A stretch of DNA of 64,000 nucleotides from Prostheceraeus crozeri. Taxonomy: Eukaryota; Platyhelminthes; Polycladida; Euryleptidae. This document shows, piece by piece, positions 52,475-61,782 of the stretch. A program made the position numbers and the translations under genes. Below the pieces are notes generated by a model, which did no database searches, had not been told where the DNA came from, and saw nothing but the letters and a program-made list of their open reading frames with translations. The stretch covers positions 62,001-126,000 of the forward strand of contig CAJQUW010012909.1 in NCBI GenBank assembly GCA_907163375.1. The letters are read 5' to 3'. Within the stretch, counting starts at the first letter, position 1. Each line of letters begins with the position of its first letter.

Positions 52475-53806
52475 ATGGAAACCCCAAATTTAAAAAAATT
52501 ATATTCGTCCGCATCATCCTGTTCTTCTTATTCGACGAGATCAACGGGATTTGAAAATAAATGTTTTGATAATAATAATAATAATACTATTACAAATCCA
52601 TGTATAGATGTTAATCTTTTGTTTCAATTACAATCCGAAATATTTAGAGAACAGACTAAAGGTTTACCTTCTATAGAAACTAATTATTGTTTATTTCCAG
52701 GTGATCCATTTATTAAATTTATGGAGATTGTAAGTAAATATAATGATGTAGCTTATGTTGAATTAAATAAAGAAAATAGGTCTATAATAGGTCATAATAA
52801 TGTATATGGGTTTATCAGAGCAGTTTTGCCGATTAGTAATACTGATTGGATAGAAAATAAAATTATTAATTATATCAATATTAAAGAATTAGTTAAAAAA
52901 TTAAAATCTTTTTCCAAAGAAAAAATAAGATTATTTGTTGATGAACAAAATCAATATAACATTCACATAGAGAGTAAAAAACATAATGAAGAATTATTAT
53001 GTCAAGTTTATTATAGAGACACAATTTATAAACAAGAAACATTAGAAATGCCGCAAAGATATGATGATGATACGTATATAGGATTATATTCCAACTTAAA
53101 TATTAATTTATTAAAATCTTATATAAATGGTTTAGCTCAACAAGAGAAAATTTATATGTGGACAACACCTTATACTATTAACAATGACCATAATCATAAT
53201 CATAATCATAATAAACGAACCGAAGGTTCTAGGGCTTTGCCCGATCTTAAAGAATCTTATGATAATAATGATAATAATATAGATGATAATAATGATGATT
53301 CTGAAACATCTGAAAATGGTGTAAATGGTAAAAAAGATTATAAAAATATTAGTAATTATAAAAATTTATCTAAATTTCATTTTCTTACAATTGAAAATAA
53401 TAATGATGGTATAGTTGAAGATACTGTTAGACAACTATGTGTCGGGTCTACAAAATTTAAATTAGGATTTACATCTAATCAATTTAAAATTTTATCATCT
53501 TTAATAAAAACTAAAACTGATTCAGATTATGGTGGTGTTATTAAATTTTCCAAAAGAGATCAAAGACCAATATTTTTCTCTATTATATTATTATCAGATA
53601 AGAAATGTAATTTAGAATTAGATATTCCTATCAGGGAATGGTATCCTATCAGGGAATGGCATCCTATACCAAAAAGTGTAATTTATGATGATGAAGAAAC
53701 AATTTATGATGATGATGAAGAATCAATTGATGATGATGAAGAATCAATAGTTAGTGAAAATAAATTTAAATTATCTTTTGATAAAACATTATATGATGAA
53801 ACTTAA
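52475..53806 (+). CDS. Large unknown protein with low-complexity inserts, 443 aa
   Basis: Two globular parts (about 45-230 and 290-395) separated by an Asn/His/Asp-rich linker from microsatellites (HNHNHNHN, NDNNIDDNND), and an acidic DDDEE tail. The linker carries two GC-rich hairpins (53217-53229, 53232-53242) translated as KRTEGSRALPDLKE. Two similar-sized beta-rich halves could suggest a sliding-clamp-like fold, but I cannot support it. Plus-strand gene opposite most of its neighbours. Unknown. Confidence 0.55.
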   Translation: METPNLKKLYSSASSCSSYSTRSTGFENKCFDNNNNNTITNPCIDVNLLFQLQSEIFREQTKGLPSIETNYCLFPGDPFIKFMEIVSKYNDVAYVELNKENRSIIGHNNVYGFIRAVLPISNTDWIENKIINYINIKELVKKLKSFSKEKIRLFVDEQNQYNIHIESKKHNEELLCQVYYRDTIYKQETLEMPQRYDDDTYIGLYSNLNINLLKSYINGLAQQEKIYMWTTPYTINNDHNHNHNHNKRTEGSRALPDLKESYDNNDNNIDDNNDDSETSENGVNGKKDYKNISNYKNLSKFHFLTIENNNDGIVEDTVRQLCVGSTKFKLGFTSNQFKILSSLIKTKTDSDYGGVIKFSKRDQRPIFFSIILLSDKKCNLELDIPIREWYPIREWHPIPKSVIYDDEETIYDDDEESIDDDEESIVSENKFKLSFDKTLYDET

Positions 53807-53869
53807 TCTGATAAAACTTAATAGAAAATACCAAAATATTCGATAAATATATTTTCATATGTAATAAAA

Positions 53870-54020
53870 TTTTTAGATGTAATAAGTTTTTAGATGTAAT
53901 TAGTTTTTAGATGTAATAAGTTTTTAGATGTAATAAAATTTTTAGATTTAATAAGTTTTTAGATGTGTTATAAATTTTTTAGATGTTATAAATTTTTTAG
54001 ATGTTATAAAATTTTTAGAT
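53870..54020. repeat. Tandem ttttagatgtaataa repeats
   Basis: About nine copies of a 16-20 bp unit between the 3' ends of converging genes 52475-53806 and PolB. No ORF. Confidence 0.85.
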
Positions 54021-54035
54021 GTAATAAAAAAATTA

Positions 54036-57000
54036 TTATTCCCACGTGTCATCATCATCACTTAAATTACTCTCACAGACGATTGTTTGAAATATTTCAG
54101 CTTGAATATCTTCTCCGTTATAAGGTAACATAATTTCATTTTCATCAGGTGCTTGACGTTTAAGAATATTTATTTGACCAGAAAATTTTTTTTCTTCAGT
54201 ATTATTATTTTTATCAGGAATACTAATTCCAGTTTCTAAAGATCTTTTCCATGGTTTATTAACTGTAGTCGATAATGTTTTCCCCGAATATAATTCTAGA
54301 AAATCTTCTACTTTTACTTTATCTTGTGAATATCCTTTGAATGTTTTCTTTTCACTAAGTCTCCCTTGTTCATCTACAGTAATACAGTATTTTACTTTAG
54401 GTGCAATAAACATTGCAAAAATAATTCCACTATTTCCATAATCATTTTTTCCTTGACACAATTCTCCTCCAACATATCCAGCAGCGTCTAATTTATTAAA
54501 GAGCTCATTGGAAATATATATTGAATCAGTATCTGTATAATGAATGTATTTTTCTTTGAAACCATTAATTTCTAAAATAAAGTTATTCATGATTCTTCTA
54601 GAGTGAGAAAGAATGAAAGAACCTAAGTGTGATGGCATGAATGACGTCTTCCCATCTTTTACAATATTAGTTTTGAGAAATTCATCATCTTCCATTTCTA
54701 CTTTCGCTAAATATTGTTCATCATTTAATTTTTCATAATCTTTTACTTCTTGAGTGAAATTTTTTCTCAATGTATTCTCATTCCATAAATGATATTTAGT
54801 GGTTATATCTTTTTGCACAGTTTTGCCATATAGTGAATTAATCAATAATTTAATTAAATCATCACCTACAGTATTTCCTTCTGTTTTATATCCTTTTCTC
54901 AAATTAAAAAGTTTTTCAATATAATTTCGAAATGGTGAAACTTGATAATTTTTTTCATAAATTATACCATCAGTAATATGTAAGATTTTTCCCCCACATC
55001 TAACAATTTCTTGTATGTCTACAGAAGTTAATACATCATAACATATACCATTTCTAAACCTGATTACTTTTACATGAGAATTATTATTTTGATTTTTAAC
55101 TTTATCTTTAATAGGAACTGGTTGGAAAAACATATGATTCGGATATTGAAACACAACAGAGAATATTCCAGTTTTAGGTCTAAATGTTTGTGTATTAAAT
55201 TTATATACTATTTCCCGCTCTTCTTCTTGACGAAATTTTCTAGCTGATTCAGCTTTAGGGTATTCTGAATTTTCATCATACATAGCTGATGGATATAAAG
55301 ATGTTGCATCAAAAGCCATTAGAAATTCATTTTTTTGTTCAAGTAGTTGATTTGAAATTTTCTTACAAATTTCAGTTTTATCTCCTAAATCTCGATACTG
55401 TTTCATTAAATCTATTAAATTATTTCCAGGGGACGAAGCCCCACCAGCGTAGCGACCAAGGGACAAAGTCCCCCCAGCGCAGCGACCAGGTAAATACTGT
55501 TTTAATATTGGTAACAAGATGCTACAAAATGGCGATATGTATTTTCTTATATTTGCTGAAACTCTTCCACCTTTAACAGATTTTCTAATATAATTTCTAG
55601 CCCATAAATCTATATGAGAATGAATATTTATATTGTCATTTTGTACGCTTTTCATCCAACCGTTAAATGTTAAAGCAGAGGATGTCAAATTAGTAGTTAT
55701 ATCTTCACCAACTAAATCTTGCATAACATTATTATATTTGTAGATACAAAAAGCTAAAGAAAGAATATCGTTAACTAAATATGGTCTCCATTCAATTTCT
55801 TTTTCTTTATAATTTTCATGTGTTATGTCTCCAATTTCATAATTTAATTTACACACATTCGTAGGAATTTTAAAATTCTCACACCATTTAGAAAGACTTG
55901 TTTTTACATGTTGATAACTACATTTCATTATAATAGTTTGAAGTGCTAATTTACCTGACGGTGAATCTTTTTTCATATTGTTTTTAAATCTAAGAGATTT
56001 TTGAATATATCTACTAACACATTCAGTTGTATAAGGATTTTGTAATGAAGCAGTCAATATTCCTCTTGAAGTTTTAAGAGGCGGTTTAGATAATTTAAAA
56101 TTAGCTTTTATCGGAAAATAGGAATCAAAACCTGATGAATTGTGAGCTATTAAAGTTACTCTCGAATAATTAAATTTTCCAAGAGTTTTAAAAAATTGAT
56201 GGATCGGACATACATCCTCTGGGTTTCCCCCGATCGTACATTCATCATCCACAGTTCTCGTAAATATTTTCACACAATTTTGAAGTTTATTGAATTCTAA
56301 TTCAGTTAAATTATTATACTCATCAATCTGTTTTTTAAGTTTTTTAATTTCATCTTCATCTTTTGATCGTTTAATTTTAATCATATCACTTAACAAACGT
56401 GTTTCTAATTCTTTCAATCTTTGTTTCGGTAAACAACATATAAATTTATTAAAATTAATAGCTCCTACAGCATAAGGAATAGGATGATCTGTTGAACAGT
56501 TAGGATCGGGAAAAGTTTCGAGATCCCAAATATATGTTGAACCATAGTCAATTTTTTTCTTTGTTATGATTTTATATGGACGCGTTGTTAGATTTTCATC
56601 AGTAACTGTTTTATATATGGGTTTGAAATTATTTTCAATTTCTCTAATAGCTTTTAATTTATGAAATTTATCAATTAAACAATAGTGACCAATTGTTGAA
56701 CCTGCGTGAAAATAATTGTAATAAACATAATTATGAAACGTTTCAATTCCTCTAGGATTTAAATGACGATTGGCAGGACTATAATATTGAACACATTCTC
56801 CAAAATATTTATTGAATTGAGAAAATTTGCAGTTTGACATTACTCCTGTTCTAGATGTGGCTTTCTCTTTATATAAAAAATTATTAAACATTTCTTTCAT
56901 AATTTCTCCTTGTTCTTCATTAAAACCTCGTAAAACATTATAACATTTAATAAAACAAAAATCTTCAGAAGGAATATAACAATATTCACCGAAATATTCT

Positions 57001-57572
57001 TTGATTCTATATTTCATATTAATCCCTGCCCCTCTATGCGATCTTTGTACTAACTTCATTCCAAAATCTTCATATTTAATATTACCTGTAAAAATCCATT
57101 CGTTAGCATCGGATTTCTCATCCAGATTCGAAAACCATGTTTCAAATGATTTTTTATTATAGAAGGTTACGTAAAAATTTTGAATTATATTTTTCTGATC
57201 TTTAATAACTTTTCCAAGTAAATTAATAATTTTACCATTTGCTAAAAGTTTCCGCATATCATTTACTACATTAATAAAAGATACATTTTCATATTTAATT
57301 TCATTTGGATTAAATAAATTACATAAATCATCACCAAGCTCATCCTTAATTCTATCATCAAAAAAGATATCAGTAATAGGAGTTTCTAATATTTCTTTTG
57401 TTCCACGTTTCTGTTTTTTAGTATTACGTCTAATACTACGCCTAGTACGTTTCTGTTTTTTAATACGTTTTCTACGTTTACTATGTTTAATTTGCGCATC
57501 AAACTCAGCAGTTTGTTTCTTGATTAATTCATCAATCCTAGACGTTTGTCCGAGAGACATTTCACGATTCAT
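54036..57572 (-). CDS. Protein-primed family B DNA polymerase, 1178 aa
   Basis: ATG 57572 preferred (TTTTAAAAAATATG context); an upstream ATG at 57635 adds 21 residues. Very basic N-terminus (KRRKRIKKQKRTRRSIRR) and a long pre-exonuclease part, the probable terminal-protein region. Exonuclease: YIWDLETFPDP (about 350), HNSSGFDSY (about 470). Polymerase: motif A FDATSLYPSAM (about 755), motif B LINSLYGKT (about 910), motif C YTDTDSIY (about 1012). All catalytic aspartates present, frame intact. A GC-rich, duplicated insert sits at about 693-716 (LPGRCAGGTLSLGRYAGGAS). Confidence 0.93.
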   Translation of the reverse strand: MNREMSLGQTSRIDELIKKQTAEFDAQIKHSKRRKRIKKQKRTRRSIRRNTKKQKRGTKEILETPITDIFFDDRIKDELGDDLCNLFNPNEIKYENVSFINVVNDMRKLLANGKIINLLGKVIKDQKNIIQNFYVTFYNKKSFETWFSNLDEKSDANEWIFTGNIKYEDFGMKLVQRSHRGAGINMKYRIKEYFGEYCYIPSEDFCFIKCYNVLRGFNEEQGEIMKEMFNNFLYKEKATSRTGVMSNCKFSQFNKYFGECVQYYSPANRHLNPRGIETFHNYVYYNYFHAGSTIGHYCLIDKFHKLKAIREIENNFKPIYKTVTDENLTTRPYKIITKKKIDYGSTYIWDLETFPDPNCSTDHPIPYAVGAINFNKFICCLPKQRLKELETRLLSDMIKIKRSKDEDEIKKLKKQIDEYNNLTELEFNKLQNCVKIFTRTVDDECTIGGNPEDVCPIHQFFKTLGKFNYSRVTLIAHNSSGFDSYFPIKANFKLSKPPLKTSRGILTASLQNPYTTECVSRYIQKSLRFKNNMKKDSPSGKLALQTIIMKCSYQHVKTSLSKWCENFKIPTNVCKLNYEIGDITHENYKEKEIEWRPYLVNDILSLAFCIYKYNNVMQDLVGEDITTNLTSSALTFNGWMKSVQNDNINIHSHIDLWARNYIRKSVKGGRVSANIRKYISPFCSILLPILKQYLPGRCAGGTLSLGRYAGGASSPGNNLIDLMKQYRDLGDKTEICKKISNQLLEQKNEFLMAFDATSLYPSAMYDENSEYPKAESARKFRQEEEREIVYKFNTQTFRPKTGIFSVVFQYPNHMFFQPVPIKDKVKNQNNNSHVKVIRFRNGICYDVLTSVDIQEIVRCGGKILHITDGIIYEKNYQVSPFRNYIEKLFNLRKGYKTEGNTVGDDLIKLLINSLYGKTVQKDITTKYHLWNENTLRKNFTQEVKDYEKLNDEQYLAKVEMEDDEFLKTNIVKDGKTSFMPSHLGSFILSHSRRIMNNFILEINGFKEKYIHYTDTDSIYISNELFNKLDAAGYVGGELCQGKNDYGNSGIIFAMFIAPKVKYCITVDEQGRLSEKKTFKGYSQDKVKVEDFLELYSGKTLSTTVNKPWKRSLETGISIPDKNNNTEEKKFSGQINILKRQAPDENEIMLPYNGEDIQAEIFQTIVCESNLSDDDDTWE

Positions 57573-57702
57573 ATTTTTTAAAAGAAAAAATGAATTTTTA
57601 CATAGAACCTCGGTTCCGTTTTTACATATACACATGAATATGTAATTGATGTAATGTTTCTAATTCATGTGCTGTTAAATGTTCTTTCTTAACCAACCAC
57701 CA

Positions 57703-57927
57703 TCAATTATTATACGCCAAAAATACTCGGAAACTTCTTAAACAAAGTGGAAAGTCTTTTGTTTTAACACACGGTTTAATACCATGTTTTGTTTTATAAT
57801 CTGTAACGAGCGCTACGTATTTATGATGATAATAAAATCTAACTTCTTTCTTCGAATTTACAGGATTTGTAGGATGGCGATAATCTTTTAAAACTGGTAC
57901 ATGCTCTATCTTATAATCATTCAACAT
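57703..57927 (-). CDS. Small hypothetical protein, 74 aa
   Basis: ATG 57927 chosen from the A-run start context; the longer frame begins in a T-rich leader. Sequence MLNDYKIEHVPVLKDY ... VRFYYHHKYVALVTDY is beta-rich and basic. No family recognised. Between PolB and the ATPase, same strand. Confidence 0.5.
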   Translation of the reverse strand: MLNDYKIEHVPVLKDYRHPTNPVNSKKEVRFYYHHKYVALVTDYKTKHGIKPCVKTKDFPLCLRSFRVFLAYNN

Positions 57928-57969
57928 ATTTTTTTTTATTTTTATTAACAAAAAATTTATAAGAAAAAA

Positions 57970-58080
57970 TTGTTCGGTCACTCCGTTCGGTCACTCCGTT
58001 CGGTCACTCCGTTCGATCACTCCTCGAAAATATTTTCTATAACTCTTTCACTCCTCGAAAATATTTTCTATAACTCTTTC
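57970..58080. repeat. ggtcactccgttc repeats and duplicated ATPase 3' end
   Basis: Three to four 14-bp copies, then a 32-bp direct repeat (tcctcgaaaatattttct...) covering the last codons of the ATPase twice. Slippage products. Confidence 0.8.
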
Positions 58081-58815
58081 ATGAATTTTTTTATCAATAT
58101 TAATTGTGATAAATCCATAATCTTTTGACCAAGCATTGTTACACGATTGTTTAAATTCATCTTTATTTCTTACACATAAATCTCTTAACAAATCACTTAA
58201 GTTTCTTGCATTTATTTCAAATAGTATAAATATATTTGCATTCTTTCTAATAACACTTCCGTCTAATGAATACATACTTTGTGTTAAATAAAATACACTA
58301 CAGTTATTATGTCTACCTCTTGTGAAATAATTTCTCTGAACTGACTGATTTCTATCATTAACACAGTCATCAAAATTTACACAATGTTTCATTGTTTTAT
58401 CTAGTTTACTAGGATCTTGCATATTACCACTATCATCTATTAGTTGTATCTTTATATGGTTATTTTTATTAGATTCTACTAACTGATTATTTTTTGCTGC
58501 TTCTTCACACCACGAACTTATTTCTTCTTCATCTTCAGATTTTTCATATTCTTTGAATAATGAAGCAATTGCTGTTTTTTTAAGATTATTTTCAAATCCA
58601 TATTTTAAAAATTGATAGACGGGTTGTTCTGCCGTTGTTGTATAAATTATAAGATTGTTATAATCTAAAAAATTTGGAGTCGTTAAAATTTTAAATAATA
58701 GATATGTTTTTCCACATCCTGATCTTCCACAAATAACTGACAAAACTTTATTAGATAAATTTGGATGATCATTAAATTTAAGTTTTTTTTTATTTAATGG
58801 AGGTAGTTCACTCAT
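58048..58815 (-). CDS. FtsK/A32-like packaging ATPase, 255 aa
   Basis: Walker A GRSGCGKT at residues 30-37; Walker B IQLIDDSGN near 145; sensor-like YLTQSMYSLD near 195. Closest in style to packaging ATPases of Polintons and A32-type viral proteins. Longer than B's version (205 aa) with an insert around 95-130. Start ATTAAAAAATG. Intact. Confidence 0.85.
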   Translation of the reverse strand: MSELPPLNKKKLKFNDHPNLSNKVLSVICGRSGCGKTYLLFKILTTPNFLDYNNLIIYTTTAEQPVYQFLKYGFENNLKKTAIASLFKEYEKSEDEEEISSWCEEAAKNNQLVESNKNNHIKIQLIDDSGNMQDPSKLDKTMKHCVNFDDCVNDRNQSVQRNYFTRGRHNNCSVFYLTQSMYSLDGSVIRKNANIFILFEINARNLSDLLRDLCVRNKDEFKQSCNNAWSKDYGFITINIDKKIHERVIENIFEE

Positions 58816-58887
58816 TTTTTAATAAAAAATTTATTTTTATTTTTTTTATTTTTTGTTTCTAAAGAAGAAGAAAATTAAACTTCTCTA

Positions 58888-58985
58888 GCTTCGCGTGGGA
58901 GTTTATACCTCTCGAACGGGAGTTTATACCTCTCGAACGGGAGTTTATACCTCTCGAACGGGAGTTTATACCTCCCGAACCAAAA
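58888..58985. repeat. Four-copy 21-bp repeat ctcgaacgggagtttatac
   Basis: Perfect tandem copies in the intergenic space, running into the stop region of the next leftward gene (REV C-terminus). They generate a spurious TSRTGVY plus-strand frame. Confidence 0.9.
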
Positions 58986-59754
58986 GATCTATCATAATCT
59001 CTTCACCTCCAAAATTTATTTCTTGTCCTTTTTCATCAGTGATTCTAATGTTAATGTTGTTAATAGTTTTTCTTGTAATAGGAAAATATATTAATGTTTG
59101 TGGAAATACATTTAATCTATAACCAATGGGTACAGTAAAAGCTGGAAAACTGAATATTAAATTTGATAATTTACCATTTATATATCCTCCTTCAATAATG
59201 TCACAATGTACAACAATTGAATTTATTTCAGTTATTTTTGGAATCTTCTCACCTAAATGATAACCTTGACTATAGGTTTGTTTATTAAATCCTAATAGCT
59301 TTGACAATGATCTATCATGATTAAAATCAACTTGATGATTTTCGTCTAAAGTAAGAGAAAATTTATTAACTGCCGGTTCAACTGCAAAATGTAATTGTTT
59401 CTTATCTTTAAATGGTATACCTAAATGTCTCTTAATTTCATTTGATATTGATTCAACTTCGTAAGAACCAGGAAGAAAAGTTAATATTTTCCACGTTTTT
59501 CCTTTATCAGTAGAATATCTAAATTGATCATTCACATCTTTGATAACGTTTTGAATAGTGTTAAATGTAGAGAAACTAGTCATTGCAATTTGGTAATTTT
59601 TATTTTGTTCTAAATGTAGAATGGGTTCTAAATTACAAGTGTGTGATGAAGTAGTTGTTATAATTTTTAACGTCGTACTAAATTTTGATGAACCCAAAAT
59701 CTCTGTCAATTTTTCTAAATGATCATTAATTTTGTCTAAATCTGCTGAACACAT
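58966..59754 (-). CDS. Conserved Polinton structural-type protein, 262 aa
   Basis: Segments LPGSYEVESI, SLSKLLGFNKQTY, SIVVHCDIIEGGYINGK and LIYFPITRKTINNINIRITD are shared by a widespread Polinton family; the C-terminal half parallels element B 17937-18443. Beta-rich; likely virion vertex or minor capsid by company (next to ATPase), but unproven. ATG in GTTTAAAAATG context. Confidence 0.65.
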   Translation of the reverse strand: MCSADLDKINDHLEKLTEILGSSKFSTTLKIITTTSSHTCNLEPILHLEQNKNYQIAMTSFSTFNTIQNVIKDVNDQFRYSTDKGKTWKILTFLPGSYEVESISNEIKRHLGIPFKDKKQLHFAVEPAVNKFSLTLDENHQVDFNHDRSLSKLLGFNKQTYSQGYHLGEKIPKITEINSIVVHCDIIEGGYINGKLSNLIFSFPAFTVPIGYRLNVFPQTLIYFPITRKTINNINIRITDEKGQEINFGGEEIMIDLLVREV

Positions 59755-59774
59755 TTTTAAACTAAAAAAATTAA

Positions 59775-59850
59775 ATAAATATTATAGATAAAAATCATAG
59801 ATAAAAATCATAGATAAAAATCATAGATAAAAATCATAGATAAAAATCAT
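59775..59850. repeat. Tandem tcatagataaaaa repeat
   Basis: Six copies of a 14-bp unit between genes. Confidence 0.9.
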
Positions 59851-59859
59851 AGATAAAAA

Positions 59860-60687
59860 TTAGAAACAACATATTTCAGCTACACTTTTATAATCCTTTT
59901 CATTTAGAATCTTCTTTTCTAACAGTCTTTTCAATATAGCATGAATTTCATTGAAACTAGAATTATGTCCTTCTTTTATTGCAGATATTAAAATATTTAA
60001 TCTATTTAGTAATTCTTGTGGATCATCTGGTAAAAATACAGTTGTTTCAGTTTTCTGTTTTTCAGATAAACCTTTCCCTACTTTAACTCCCGTTGATAAT
60101 AAATTTTCTAATTGTTTATAACGTCTAAGAGATTTTACTGCACCAACTCTGTCTAACATAGCTTTATATTTTATGAGATCTTCTACAGCATAATTATTTA
60201 AATCTGTTCCTCTTAAAAGATCAACAAAATTTCTATCTAAATTAAAAGGAGATTTATCTGGTGAAAAAATTAAACCTCGAAAAGGTTGTGGAAATATTTC
60301 TTTTTGTCCGAGATAAAATCTAGGTATTGTTTTTCCATCTATAAATGAAATAGAATGTTCAAATTGCATAGATTTTGGTAATTTCTTATTAATGTTTGAT
60401 TCTAGTAATCCATAGTCATCTAATATAGTTTTGTGCTCTGGATCTGTTATATCAATTTGTTTATCATTATTTGTAAGTTCTTTTTCAAGAGTTTTAAATG
60501 GTTTCATAGTTTTTTCAAAATCAGTTTTTACTTGTTCGGTTTGCTGCATTTTTTCAAACATGTCAGATTGAATACCAGCTTTTATCATTCTATGTTGAAG
60601 ATGATTTTCTTTCATAATATTTCTTTGTTTTATTAACTCTTCTAATTGTTTTATTCTTTTAAAATTATCAGCTCTAATTTTATCCAT
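59860..60687 (-). CDS. Conserved Polinton hypothetical protein, 275 aa
   Basis: ATG 60687 by the A-run context (TTTTAAAAATGG); the frame extends to 60753. N-terminal coiled coil (RIKQLEELIKQRNIMKEN), a middle block (IPRFYLGQKEIFP, FDLLRGTDLNNY-like) and a C-terminal VFLPDDPQELLNRLNILIS block ending in LLEKKILNEKDY. I recognise it as a recurrent Polinton protein without known function. Confidence 0.6.
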   Translation of the reverse strand: MDKIRADNFKRIKQLEELIKQRNIMKENHLQHRMIKAGIQSDMFEKMQQTEQVKTDFEKTMKPFKTLEKELTNNDKQIDITDPEHKTILDDYGLLESNINKKLPKSMQFEHSISFIDGKTIPRFYLGQKEIFPQPFRGLIFSPDKSPFNLDRNFVDLLRGTDLNNYAVEDLIKYKAMLDRVGAVKSLRRYKQLENLLSTGVKVGKGLSEKQKTETTVFLPDDPQELLNRLNILISAIKEGHNSSFNEIHAILKRLLEKKILNEKDYKSVAEICCF

Positions 60688-60808
60688 TTTTAAAATATAA
60701 TATTTGAATTTTGTGGTAACATTGGAATACAGCAAAAACATTTTACTGAACAAATTATTTTTTTATTGCTTTGTTGTTTGACATCTTTTCGTTTAAAGTT
60801 TTCTCGTA

Positions 60809-61528
60809 TTAAGTTTTGTTTAATAAAGTTTTGTCTAATAAAGTTTTTAGGTCTTCTAAAAAAATTTTATCATTTTCTTCATTAAAAATTTTATCATCAA
60901 TAAAAGTTTTACCATCACTAGAAATTTTACCATCCTTTTTATTTTTATCATTAACTTTTTCTGTCTGTGATTGAAATGATATTTGATTTACTTCATTAGC
61001 TATTTGATCAAATTTTTCAATCTCATCTAACGTAATAACATTATCATCACATACTCTCTGAAAGTAGTAATGTAGTTTATCATAGACTTCTTTAATATGT
61101 AAATGCTTAGTTTTTAATGATTTTCGTTTCTTAGTTATTAAAGATTTATCTAACATTGTAACAAGTGAAGTTGCAAAAACACCCGTACCTGTTAAAGCTG
61201 TAGCAACTACTGGAATTACTAAAACACCAGAAGATATAACAATTGTTAAAGCACCTAAACTTATTGTTAAGAATATGCCAATTCCTTGTGTTACATTCTT
61301 AACTTTAGTCCATCTCTTTCTTAATTTTTTATAATGCTCTAATCTTAATAATAATTGAGATTCCTTATCTTTCATATAGCGTACTCTATCTTTGTGTTTT
61401 TCAATGTTCATTTTTTCAATGTTCATTTTTTCAATGTTAATCTTTTCAATGTCCATTAAAGTAGAACTACGTTCATATGATAACGAAGGATATATTCTTG
61501 CGGTTTCTTCCATTTTTGTTTCTTCCAT
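60809..61528 (-). CDS. Two-helix membrane protein, 239 aa
   Basis: N-terminus METxMEE repeat, then three IEKMN repeats, a basic helix (HYKKLRKRWTKVKN). Two adjacent hydrophobic segments follow, about 85-135 (GIFLTISLGALTIVISSGV; VIPVVATALTGTGVFATSL), then a basic stretch and an acidic tail. A recurrent Polinton membrane-protein type. Overlaps the next gene by 56 bp. Fragments of this gene lie beside both TIRs (46660-46735, 63888-63937). Confidence 0.65.
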   Translation of the reverse strand: MEETKMEETARIYPSLSYERSSTLMDIEKINIEKMNIEKMNIEKHKDRVRYMKDKESQLLLRLEHYKKLRKRWTKVKNVTQGIGIFLTISLGALTIVISSGVLVIPVVATALTGTGVFATSLVTMLDKSLITKKRKSLKTKHLHIKEVYDKLHYYFQRVCDDNVITLDEIEKFDQIANEVNQISFQSQTEKVNDKNKKDGKISSDGKTFIDDKIFNEENDKIFLEDLKTLLDKTLLNKT

Positions 61529-61703
61529 TTTTAAAGAAATATTTTGAATAAATATTTTGAAAACAATCTTCTGAAATGCTATTTAAATCGAAATACGTAG
61601 TTGTTTGTTTGTCGTATATTTCTAAGAACTCAGTCATGTTATTAACCTGAGGTAATATATCACCTATATTACTCAGTATAACTGTCGGATTTTCATCATT
61701 CAT
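61473..61703 (-). CDS. Small ORF related to the protease N-terminus, 76 aa
   Basis: ATG 61703 (TTTAAAATGAATG). Contains EIYDKQTTTYFDLNSI, similar to KLYGTQTTTNFDLKKM at the start of the protease, followed by unrelated sequence and Asn/Lys-rich end. Possibly a truncated duplicate of the protease 5' part. Confidence 0.45.
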   Translation of the reverse strand: MNDENPTVILSNIGDILPQVNNMTEFLEIYDKQTTTYFDLNSISEDCFQNIYSKYFFKNGRNKNGRNRKNISFVII

Positions 61704-61782
61704 TTTAAATGAAATAAATTCCAATAACTGTAATAATGTCTACTTCTTGTACAGGAAAATGAAAACAACGGCAGTGTATTTT

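Noticed and set aside
58895..59122. Plus-strand frame with repeated TSRTGVY
   Set aside because: Generated by the 21-bp minisatellite and antisense to a conserved gene.
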